64,000 nucleotides of DNA from Streptomyces formicae (lineage in GTDB: Bacteria; Actinomycetota; Actinomycetes; Streptomycetales; Streptomycetaceae), in assembly GCF_022647665.1 (NCBI RefSeq), contig NZ_CP071872.1:4340001-4404000 (forward strand), given 5' to 3'. Under the pieces are notes generated by a model, which was not told the DNA's origin, searched no databases, and saw only the letters and a program-made list of their open reading frames with translations. Positions 44,824-51,815 of the stretch are shown here, piece after piece (position 1 is the first letter of the stretch; every line of letters begins with the position of its first letter). The position numbers and the translations under genes were made by a program.

Positions 44824-44974
44824 GACTCCCCGCAGACCGACCCCTCGCAGACCGACCCCTCGTAGACCGACTCCCCCGCAGACCAACTCCTCGCAGACCG
44901 ACTCCCCGCAGACCAACTCCTCGCAGACCGACTCCTCGTAGACCCACTCCCCCGCAGACCAACTCCTCGCAGAC
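44824..44974 (+). repeat. 15-bp tandem repeat array upstream of the LegB-like gene
   Basis: About ten copies of a 15-16 bp unit with consensus GACTCCTCGCAGACC (variants with CCCC, TAG or a leading A) fill the gap right up to the SD GGAAGGA of the next gene. The units lack symmetry. Copy number variation could alter spacing or expression. Confidence 0.9.
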
Positions 44975-44988
44975 GGAAGGAACACGCG

Positions 44989-45990
44989 TTGACATCCGCA
45001 CCGCTCGCCGCCGTGACCGGAGCCGAGGGCTTCATCGGCTCGCATCTCACCGAGGCGCTGGTGGCCTCGGGCCACCGGGTCCGCGCCATGGTCCAGTACA
45101 ACTCCTTCTCCTCCTACGGCTGGCTGGAGACCCTGCCGGCCGAGGTGCTCGACCAGGTCGAGATCGTGCTGGGCGACGTCCGCGACCCGGGCTCGGTGCG
45201 CGCCCTGGCCGAGGGCGCCGACGCCGTCTACCACCTGGCCGCGCTGATCGCGATCCCGTACTCGTACCAGGCCCCGCACAGTTACGTGGACACGAACATC
45301 ACCGGCACCCTCAATGTGCTGGAGGCGGTCCGGGCCCTGGACGTCCCACGGCTCGTGCACACCTCCACCAGCGAGACGTACGGGACCGCGCGGACGGTGC
45401 CCATCACCGAGGACCACCCCATTCACACCCAGTCCCCCTACGCGGCCTCGAAGGCCGGCGCGGACCGGCTCGCCGACAGCTACCACGCGAGCTTCGACAC
45501 ACCGGTGGTGACGCTGCGTCCGTTCAACACCTACGGCCCCCGGCAGTCGATGCGGGCGGTGATCCCGACCGTCATCGGCCAGGTCGCCTCCGGCGCCCGC
45601 ACGATCACCCTCGGCGATCTGCGGCCCACCCGCGACTTCACCTTCGTCGAGGACACCGCGAGGGCCTTCCTGGCGGTCGGCACCGCTCCGGCCGAAGCCG
45701 TCGTGGGACGGACCTTCAACGCCGGTACGGGGGGCGAGATCTCGGTGGGCGAGCTGGTGCGGCTCATCGCCAAGGTGATGGACGCCGACCTCGATGTCCG
45801 GGAGGACGCGCAGCGCATCCGGCCGGCCGGCTCGGAGGTGATGCGGCTGGTCGCGGACGCGAGCCGGCTGCGTGCGGCGACCGGCTGGGCACCCGGGTAC
45901 GACCTGGAGCAGGGCCTCGCCAGGACCGCGGAGTTCTTCCGCGACCCCGCCCATCTCGCCCGCTACAAGACCGGCATCTACAACGTCTGA
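44989..45990 (+). CDS. SDR nucleotide-sugar 4,6-dehydratase/epimerase (LegB-like)
   Basis: A 333-residue extended SDR enzyme. VTGAEGFIGSHL binds NAD; MVQYNSFSSYGWLE is typical of the LegB/UDP-GlcNAc dehydratase branch; VYHLAALIAIPYSYQAP, HTSTSETYGTA and the YxxxK (PYAASKAGAD) give the active site; RPFNTYGPRQS and FNAGTGGEISVGEL bind the sugar. The TTG start has GGAAGGA 7 nt upstream. In this cluster it should prepare the UDP-amino sugar donor, either by 4-epimerisation or by 4,6-dehydration; the sequence leans to the latter. Confidence 0.88.
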   Translation: MTSAPLAAVTGAEGFIGSHLTEALVASGHRVRAMVQYNSFSSYGWLETLPAEVLDQVEIVLGDVRDPGSVRALAEGADAVYHLAALIAIPYSYQAPHSYVDTNITGTLNVLEAVRALDVPRLVHTSTSETYGTARTVPITEDHPIHTQSPYAASKAGADRLADSYHASFDTPVVTLRPFNTYGPRQSMRAVIPTVIGQVASGARTITLGDLRPTRDFTFVEDTARAFLAVGTAPAEAVVGRTFNAGTGGEISVGELVRLIAKVMDADLDVREDAQRIRPAGSEVMRLVADASRLRAATGWAPGYDLEQGLARTAEFFRDPAHLARYKTGIYNV

Positions 45991-46046
45991 CCGTCTCCGT
46001 CCGAACCGCCGCACCACCGACCGCCGCACCCACAGGGGGGATCCTC

Positions 46047-46760
46047 ATGCACGCAGTGATACTCGCCGGAGGCAAGGGCATCCGGCTGCGTCCGTACACC
46101 ACCGCGCTTCCGAAGCCGCTCGTCCCGATCGGCGACCGGCACGCCATCCTGGAGATCGTCCTGCGCCAGCTCGCCGCCTGCGGCTTCACCAGCTGCACGA
46201 TCGCCGTAGGCCATCTCGGCCAGATCATCCGCGCCTACGTCGGCAGCGGCTCGCGCTGGGGGCTGAGCATCGACTATGCGACCGAGGAGAGTCCGCTCGG
46301 CACCATGGGCCCGCTGCTGACCATGCGGGACCGGCTGCCCGAGACCTTCCTGGTGATGAACGGCGACGTCCTCACCGACCTCGACTACGCCGATGTGCTG
46401 CGACGCCACCGCACCACTGGCGCCGGGCTGACGATCGCCACGTACGCCCGCAAGGTGCGCATCGACTTCGGGGTGCTGACCACGGACGCCGGAAAGGTCG
46501 TGGACTTCGCGGAGAAGCCCAGCATGGACTACCGGGTGTCGATGGGCGTGTACGGGCTCTCCCGCGCCGCCCTCGACGGCTACACTCCCGGGCTGCCGCT
46601 CGGCTTCGACGAGCTCGTCCTCGATCTGCTGAAGACCGAGGACGCGCCGCACGCCTACGAGTTCGACGGCTACTGGCTGGACATCGGCCGTCCCGACGAC
46701 TACGACCGGGCCAACGCCGAATTCACGACGCAGAAGTCACTGCTGCTCAAGGGAGCCTGA
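46047..46760 (+). CDS. Sugar-1-phosphate nucleotidyltransferase
   Basis: A 237-residue nucleotidyltransferase of the RfbA/RmlA-like group. AVILAGGKGIRLRPYTTALPKPLVPIGDR is the nucleotide and Mg-binding start; LVMNGDVLTDLDYADVL carries the catalytic Asp, and VDFAEKPSMDYRVSMGVYGLSRAAL and FDGYWLDIGRPDDY complete the sugar site. No hexapeptide acyltransferase tail is present. AGGGGGG lies 6 nt before the ATG. It activates a sugar phosphate for the LegB-like enzyme or for the transferase. Confidence 0.9.
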   Translation: MHAVILAGGKGIRLRPYTTALPKPLVPIGDRHAILEIVLRQLAACGFTSCTIAVGHLGQIIRAYVGSGSRWGLSIDYATEESPLGTMGPLLTMRDRLPETFLVMNGDVLTDLDYADVLRRHRTTGAGLTIATYARKVRIDFGVLTTDAGKVVDFAEKPSMDYRVSMGVYGLSRAALDGYTPGLPLGFDELVLDLLKTEDAPHAYEFDGYWLDIGRPDDYDRANAEFTTQKSLLLKGA

Positions 46761-46767
46761 CCACGAC

Positions 46768-47691
46768 ATGCGCATCCTCGTCCTGGGCTTCACCGGTTAC
46801 CTGGGCGGCCACATCGCCGGACAGCTGCGCGCGCTCGGCGGCGTGCGGCTGTTCGGCGCGGGCCGCGCCCCGACCGCCGATCTGCCCATCGACCTCGCCA
46901 CGGCCACCACCGAGCACCTGGCCGACGCGCTCGCGGACTTTTCGCCCGACGCGGTCGTCAACTGCACGGGGGCGCTGGGCACCGATCCGGTGACCGATGC
47001 CGAGGTCAACGCGCGCGGGCCCGCCGTGCTGTGCGCGGCGCTGCGGCGGGCCGCGCCGGCCGCCCGGCTGGTGCACCTGGGTTCGGCCGCCGAGTACGGG
47101 GCGTCCGGCCACGGCGTACGGGTCACCGAGTCGTCCCCCACCCGGCCGGCCGGCACGTACGGCGCGACCAAGCTCGCGGGGACGGTTGCGGTCGCCTCGT
47201 CGGGGCTCGACGCGGTCGTGCTGCGGGTCGGCAATCCTGTCGGGCCCGGCGCGCCGCCGATGAGCCTGCCGGGCCGCACCGCGCTGCGGCTGCGCAGGGC
47301 GGGCACGGACCCGGACGCGGTCCTCCGCCTCGGCGAGCTGTCCGCGTACCGGGACTTCGTCGACGTACGGGACGTGGCCAGGGCGGCCGTGCTGGCCACG
47401 ACCGTGCCCGGGCCGCTGCCCCGCGTCCTCAACATCGGCGGCGGGCGTGCCGTCCCGATCAGGGATCTGGTGCGGACGCTGGCGGACGTGGCGGGGTTCC
47501 GGGGGCGGATCGACGAGACCGCCGACGCCGGTGCCGGATCGGTCCGCTCCGCCGGGGTCGGCTGGCAGTGCTCCGACATCGCGGCGGCCCGCGAGGCGCT
47601 CGGCTGGGAGCCCCGGTTCACCCTGGCGGACTCGCTCGCCGCGCTGTGGGCGTCGGAGTGTTCCCGGCCGCGCCTGGAAACGATGCCATGA
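46768..47691 (+). CDS. NAD-dependent epimerase/reductase (RmlD/GalE-like SDR)
   Basis: A 307-residue SDR protein: RILVLGFTGYLGGHIAGQL at the N-terminus, VNCTGALG, LVHLGSAAEYG, the YxxxK of GTYGATKLAG, VLRVGNPVGPGAP and VLNIGGGRAVPIRDLVRTL. It resembles dTDP-4-dehydrorhamnose reductases and UDP-sugar epimerases and probably finishes the keto sugar made by the LegB-like enzyme. It is 7 bp from the nucleotidyltransferase gene and overlaps the spherulin gene by 4 nt. Confidence 0.88.
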   Translation: MRILVLGFTGYLGGHIAGQLRALGGVRLFGAGRAPTADLPIDLATATTEHLADALADFSPDAVVNCTGALGTDPVTDAEVNARGPAVLCAALRRAAPAARLVHLGSAAEYGASGHGVRVTESSPTRPAGTYGATKLAGTVAVASSGLDAVVLRVGNPVGPGAPPMSLPGRTALRLRRAGTDPDAVLRLGELSAYRDFVDVRDVARAAVLATTVPGPLPRVLNIGGGRAVPIRDLVRTLADVAGFRGRIDETADAGAGSVRSAGVGWQCSDIAAAREALGWEPRFTLADSLAALWASECSRPRLETMP

Positions 47692-48356
47692 CGCTGCTGG
47701 TTCCGCTCTACGTCCATCCCGCCCAGGACCCGGGGGCCTGGCGGCTGCTCACGGAGGCCGCGGCCGCGCACCGGCTCTATGGCGTGGTGCTGAACGCGGC
47801 CGACGGCCCCGGCGCCGCGCCCGACCCGGCGTTCGCCGCCGCCGCCCGCGCCCTGCGGGCGGCGGGCACCCGCGTCCTCGGCTACATCGACCTGGACTAC
47901 GGCGTGCGCCCGGACTCCGCCGTCCTCGACGACGTCGACCGCCACCGCGACTGGTACGACGCGGACGGCTGCTTCTTCGACCAGGTGCCGGCCGACGCGT
48001 CGGCGCTGCCCGGCTGCCGCCGGCTGGTGCGTGCGGCGCGGCAGCGGGGCGCGGCGACGGTCGTCCTCAACCCGGGGGTCCATCCGGCGCCCGGATACGC
48101 CCGGATCGCGGATCTGCTCGTGACGTTCGAGGGCCCCTGGACGGCGTATCTGTCGTCCTTCACCCTCCCGCGCTGGACCGCCCGCCATCCACCGCAGCGG
48201 TTCTGCCATCTGGTGTACGGGGTGCCGGCCGCGCTGGCCCAGGTCGCCGAGCGGGCGGCCGAGGAGCGCGGGGCGGCGGTGTCGTGCGCGGTCGCGGACA
48301 CGCTGCCCAATCCCTGGGCGGCCCCGCCGCCCGCCCTGCTCGGGGAGGCGCCGTGA
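47688..48356 (+). CDS. Spherulin-4 / GH135 (Sph3-like) glycosidase-family protein
   Basis: A 222-residue TIM-barrel protein of the spherulation-specific family 4: LLVPLYVHPAQDPGAW, YGVVLNAADGPGAAPDPAF, VLGYIDLDYGVR, DVDRHRDWYDADGCFFDQVPAD and VVLNPGVHPAPGYARIADLLVTFEG. GH135 Sph3 cleaves the fungal polymer galactosaminogalactan and is needed for its synthesis. No signal peptide is present, so this protein would act in the cytoplasm or leave by another route, unlike Sph3. It overlaps both neighbours (ATGA and GTGA) in the middle of the sugar locus. Confidence 0.85.
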   Translation: MTLLVPLYVHPAQDPGAWRLLTEAAAAHRLYGVVLNAADGPGAAPDPAFAAAARALRAAGTRVLGYIDLDYGVRPDSAVLDDVDRHRDWYDADGCFFDQVPADASALPGCRRLVRAARQRGAATVVLNPGVHPAPGYARIADLLVTFEGPWTAYLSSFTLPRWTARHPPQRFCHLVYGVPAALAQVAERAAEERGAAVSCAVADTLPNPWAAPPPALLGEAP

Positions 48357-49171
48357 CCCACCGGATCCGGGGACCGCTGGCCGTTGTCCCTGTCCCTGTC
48401 CTCGTCCTGATCGTGCTGGTGCTGGTGCTGTCCGCGGGCTGTTCCTCCGGCGGCCCGGCCCCTGCGGAGGCGCGCTGGCAGCCCCGTCCCGGCACGCCCT
48501 GGCAGTGGCAGCTCGACGGCCGCGCCGACCCGGCCGCCGCCGACGTGCCCGTCTACGACATCGACGGCTTCGAGAACTCCGCGGCCGACGTCGCCCGGCT
48601 GCACCGGGACGGCCGCAGGGTCATCTGCTACGTCAACGCCGGTGCCTGGGAGGACTTCCGCCCCGACCGGGCACGCTTCCCGGCCTCCGTGCTCGGCAGG
48701 CAGAACGGCTGGGACGGGGAGCGCTGGCTGGACATCCGGCGGACGGACGTCCTGCGACCGCTGCTGGAGCGTCGTTTCGACATGTGCCGCGACAAAGGCT
48801 TCGACGCGGTCGAGCCGGACCTCATGGACGGCTACCTCCACGACACCGGCTTCCCGCTGACGGCCGCCCACCAGCTCGCGTACAACCGCATGATCGCCCG
48901 GATCGCCCATGAACGAGGGCTGTCCGTGGGCCTCAAGAACGATCTGCCGCAGATCCCGGAGCTCGTACGGGACTTCGACTTCGCGGTCAACGAGGAGTGC
49001 GCCCAGTACGGCGAGTGCGCCCGGCTCACGCCCTTCGTCGAGGCGGGGAAGGCCGTCTTCCATGTCGAGTACGCCCTGACCGTACGGGAGTTCTGCGCCG
49101 GGGCCCGCCGTCTCGGGCTGTCCTCGATGCGCAAGAAGCCGGCGCTGGACCGCTGGCGGCAGCCCTGCTGA
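48353..49171 (+). CDS. Endo-alpha-1,4-polygalactosaminidase lipoprotein (GH114, Ega3-like)
   Basis: A 272-residue lipoprotein: hydrophobic LVLIVLVLVLSAGC with the lipobox Cys at about residue 30. The GH114 barrel shows PVYDIDGFENS, VICYVNAGAWEDFRPD, ERWLDIR, FDAVEPDLMDGYLHDTGF with the catalytic acids, LSVGLKND and FAVNEECAQYGEC. GH114 enzymes cut galactosamine polymers; in fungi Ega3 is part of the galactosaminogalactan cluster. It starts in a GTGA overlap with the spherulin gene and is the last gene of the locus. A likely role is trimming or releasing the deacetylated polymer at the cell surface. Confidence 0.9.
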   Translation: MTHRIRGPLAVVPVPVLVLIVLVLVLSAGCSSGGPAPAEARWQPRPGTPWQWQLDGRADPAAADVPVYDIDGFENSAADVARLHRDGRRVICYVNAGAWEDFRPDRARFPASVLGRQNGWDGERWLDIRRTDVLRPLLERRFDMCRDKGFDAVEPDLMDGYLHDTGFPLTAAHQLAYNRMIARIAHERGLSVGLKNDLPQIPELVRDFDFAVNEECAQYGECARLTPFVEAGKAVFHVEYALTVREFCAGARRLGLSSMRKKPALDRWRQPC

Positions 49172-49184
49172 CCGGCGCGGTCAG
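49168..49184. terminator. Bidirectional hairpin between GH114 and polX genes
   Basis: CTGACCG and CGGTCAG enclose a GCG loop; the hairpin spans both stop codons of the two convergent genes. Confidence 0.7.
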
Positions 49185-50902
49185 GGCTTGGGGCGCAGGA
49201 AGGCACGCAGCTTCGTCAGCGTCCAGGTGTTGATGATGTCGTCCTTCGTCAGCCAGCCGCGCTGCGCCGTGGCCACCCCGTAGCGCATGTACGGCAGATG
49301 CGTGGTCGAGTGGGAGTCCGAGTCGACGGCGAACTTCACTCCGTACCGCTTCGCCCGCAGGATGTCCTCGTCGCCCAGGTCCAGCCGCTCGAGGTGGGCG
49401 TTGATCTCCAGGGCGGTGCCGGTGCGGGCGCAGGCTTCGAAGACGGCGTCGAAGTCGGCGTCGATGCCGGGGCGTTTGCCGATGCGGCGGGTGGTGGGGT
49501 GGCCGATGACCGCGACGTACGGGTTCTCGCAGGCGCGGATGAGGCGGCGGGTGAGCGCCCGGCGGCTCTGGTTGAAGTGGGAGTGGATGGAGGCGACGCA
49601 GATGTCGAACCCGGCGAGGAAGTCGGCGGGCCAGTCGACGTCGCCCTCCGGCCCGATGTTGAGCTCGGTGCCGTGCAGCAGCCGCATTCCGCGGTGCTTG
49701 CGGTCGAGTGCGCGGACCCGCTCGCGCTGGGCGAGCATCTTCTCCCTGGTCATGCGCTGCATGGCGAGGTCGGGGGCGTGGTCGGTGATCGCGTAGTAGG
49801 CGTATCCGCAGGCGGCGGCCGCGGCGATCATGTCCTCCAGCGGGGCCAGGCCGTCGGTGAGGTCGGTGTGGGTGTGCAGATCTCCGCGGATGTCCTTCTC
49901 GGTGACCAGGTCGGGGAGTTCGCCACGCAGCCCGGCCGCGATCTCGCCGCGGTCCTCGCGCAGGGTCGGCGGGATCCAGGGCAGTCCGAGCCTCTCGTAG
50001 ATCTCCTCCTCGGTCCCGGAGGTGATCTTCTTGCCGGTCTCGACGTCGAAGAGGCCGTACTCGGACAGCTTGAGCTTGTGGCGCACGGCGATCTCGCGGG
50101 TGCGGATGTTGTGCGCCTTGGAGCCGGTGAAGTACTGGAGCCCCGCGCCCCAGGAGTCGGGCGGCAGGACCCGCAGGTCGACCTGGAGGCCCCGGGTGGT
50201 GCGGATGGAGGTCTTCTTGTCGCCGTGCGCGATGGTCTCGGCGGTGTACGGGAGTCCAGCGAGCGCCTCCATGAAGGGCGCCGACTTCTCGGCGGCGACC
50301 AGGATGTCGACGTCCCCGATGGTCTCCCGCATCCGCCGCAGCGACCCGGCGTAGGTGCATCCCTCGCAGCCCTTGATCCGGGACAGTTCGGCGACGATCT
50401 GCTCGGCGGAGTCCATGGCGGCGTTGAGGAGGATGCGGTTGCCGGCCTTCTGCATGAGGGAGATGCCGTGGAGGAGGTTCTCCTCGGTCTTCTCGCCGAA
50501 GCCCTTGAGGTCGCGCAGCCGCTCGTGGTGGATGGCGTCGAGGAGCTGGTCGACGGAGGCGATGTCCAGCTCGTCGTAGAGCAGCATGGCCTTCTTCGGT
50601 CCGAGCATCGGGATCGTCATCAGCTCGCGGACACCGGCCGGGACGGAGCGTCTGCGCTCCTCGACGACGGAGATCTGCCCGGTCGTCAGATACTCGGTGA
50701 TCTTGTCGGCGATGGACTTGCCGACGTTGGGGATCTCCTGGAAGCCCTTGGCGTCGAGTTTCGTCACATCGGCGTGGTAGCCGCCGATGGCGCGGGCGGC
50801 CTTCTCGTAGGACCGGGCCCGGAAGGCGTCGCCGCCGGTGATCGCGATGAGGTCGGCGTACTCCTGGAGGAGTGCCTCGATCTCTTCGTTGGCCCTGGGC
50901 AT
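49181..50902 (-). CDS. polX: PolX-type DNA polymerase/3'-5' exonuclease with PHP domain
   Basis: A 573-residue bacterial PolX. The 8-kDa-like N-terminus (ITGGDAFRARSYEKAARAI), helix-hairpin-helix parts (IPNVGKSIADKI, LPMLGPKKA type and LKGFGEKTEENLL), the polymerase palm with GSLRRMRETIGDVDILV, and the C-terminal PHP domain (GDLHTHTDLTDGLAPLEDMI, ITDHAPD, ASIHSHF, GHPTTRRIGKRPG, FAVDSDSH) are all present and full length. It fills short gaps in DNA repair and has PHP-dependent exonuclease activity. It is convergent with the polysaccharide locus and divergent from the sortase gene. Confidence 0.95.
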   Translation of the reverse strand: MPRANEEIEALLQEYADLIAITGGDAFRARSYEKAARAIGGYHADVTKLDAKGFQEIPNVGKSIADKITEYLTTGQISVVEERRRSVPAGVRELMTIPMLGPKKAMLLYDELDIASVDQLLDAIHHERLRDLKGFGEKTEENLLHGISLMQKAGNRILLNAAMDSAEQIVAELSRIKGCEGCTYAGSLRRMRETIGDVDILVAAEKSAPFMEALAGLPYTAETIAHGDKKTSIRTTRGLQVDLRVLPPDSWGAGLQYFTGSKAHNIRTREIAVRHKLKLSEYGLFDVETGKKITSGTEEEIYERLGLPWIPPTLREDRGEIAAGLRGELPDLVTEKDIRGDLHTHTDLTDGLAPLEDMIAAAAACGYAYYAITDHAPDLAMQRMTREKMLAQRERVRALDRKHRGMRLLHGTELNIGPEGDVDWPADFLAGFDICVASIHSHFNQSRRALTRRLIRACENPYVAVIGHPTTRRIGKRPGIDADFDAVFEACARTGTALEINAHLERLDLGDEDILRAKRYGVKFAVDSDSHSTTHLPYMRYGVATAQRGWLTKDDIINTWTLTKLRAFLRPKP

Positions 50903-51022
50903 GTGTCCAGCGTCACATGGTGCCGGGCCGGACGCTCACCTGCCGTGGCATGCTGGTGGCCGGGGCGGCGGCCGCCGGTGTGCGGCGTCCGACATGCCCC
51001 GGCCCACCCCTCCCGGAGATCC

Positions 51023-51767
51023 ATGGCCCGTTCCCGAGCTGTTCCCGCTGCGCTGGCCTGCGCCGTCGTCCACGGTGCTCGTCGGCTGCTCGACGGCGGG
51101 CGGCCCCGGAACGCAGGACAAGCCTCCGGGCTCCCCGATCGCCGTGTCCGTCGCCACCTCCACCGCCACGTCCGTCGCCCCGGCCGCGCCGGGCCCGTCA
51201 CCGACGCCGACCCCCGCCCCGAGCGTGCCGGACGCGCGGACCGAGCCCGCCTCACTGTCCATCCCGGCCATCGGCCTCGACGGCCTGCGTGTCGTGCCGT
51301 ACGAGGGAACGACCGACGACTGGCCGGGCACCCGGATCCAGAACCGCGGCGACGGGGCCAGTCCGTACGGCGACCGGGGCGGTGTCAGCCCGGGCCGCAT
51401 AGGCAACTACCTGGTCACGGCACACCGGCTCTCCGCCGGCGGGCCACTGCGCGAGCTCCCGTCGCTCGACGCGGGCGACAAGGTACTCGTCGCGCTGGGC
51501 GGCACGGTGTACGAATACACGATCACCGAGAGCAGGAAGACCTCCTTCCGCTCCGAGCGCTCCCTCACCGAGCAGCGGGCGGCGGTCCCCGGCTTCCCCG
51601 GCAAGCGGCCCACGCAGGCGATGATCACGCTCTCCACCTGCGCGACGCCGGAGGACAACGCGGCGGGCAACTTCTGGCGCGACGACCGCCACAATCCGGA
51701 GCACCGCATCGACAAAGTCGGCGTCCTGACGGCGGTCCGTCCCGGCGGCCAGGGAGACACGAACTAG
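51023..51767 (+). pseudogene. Class F sortase, frameshifted in the signal peptide
   Basis: The catalytic part is intact: SIPAIGLDGLRVVPYEGT, NYLVTAHRLSAG with the His, MITLSTCATPEDN with the Cys, and HNPEHRIDKVGVL with the Arg, typical of class F (SrtF) sortases. The in-frame N-terminus, however, is not a signal peptide. A better start, ATG 51023 with GGAG 4 nt upstream, gives RSRAVPAALACAVV in another frame; removing one C near 51067-51074 joins it to TVLVGCSTAGG, a complete lipoprotein-type signal. The gene is probably split by a one-base insertion or a sequencing error. It would anchor proteins at the cell wall. Confidence 0.7.
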
Positions 51768-51775
51768 GCCGTGAC

Positions 51776-51787
51776 GGCCCCGGGGCC
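51776..51787. terminator. 12-bp palindrome between convergent sortase and FtsX genes
   Basis: GGCCCCGGGGCC is self-complementary and lies 8 bp after the sortase stop; a plausible shared terminator but short. Confidence 0.4.
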
Positions 51788-51815
51788 TCCCATGCGCCCG
51801 TCGGCGGAAGGCCGC

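Noticed and set aside
44824-44974. 15-bp array considered as CRISPR or integrative site.
   Set aside because: Units abut directly without spacers and there is no integrase or tRNA gene nearby.
43279-46029. A 916-residue minus-strand frame with repeated ELVCGGVGLRGVGLRG peptides.
   Set aside because: It lies antisense to recognised sugar genes; the repeated peptide is only the translation of the 15-bp DNA array.
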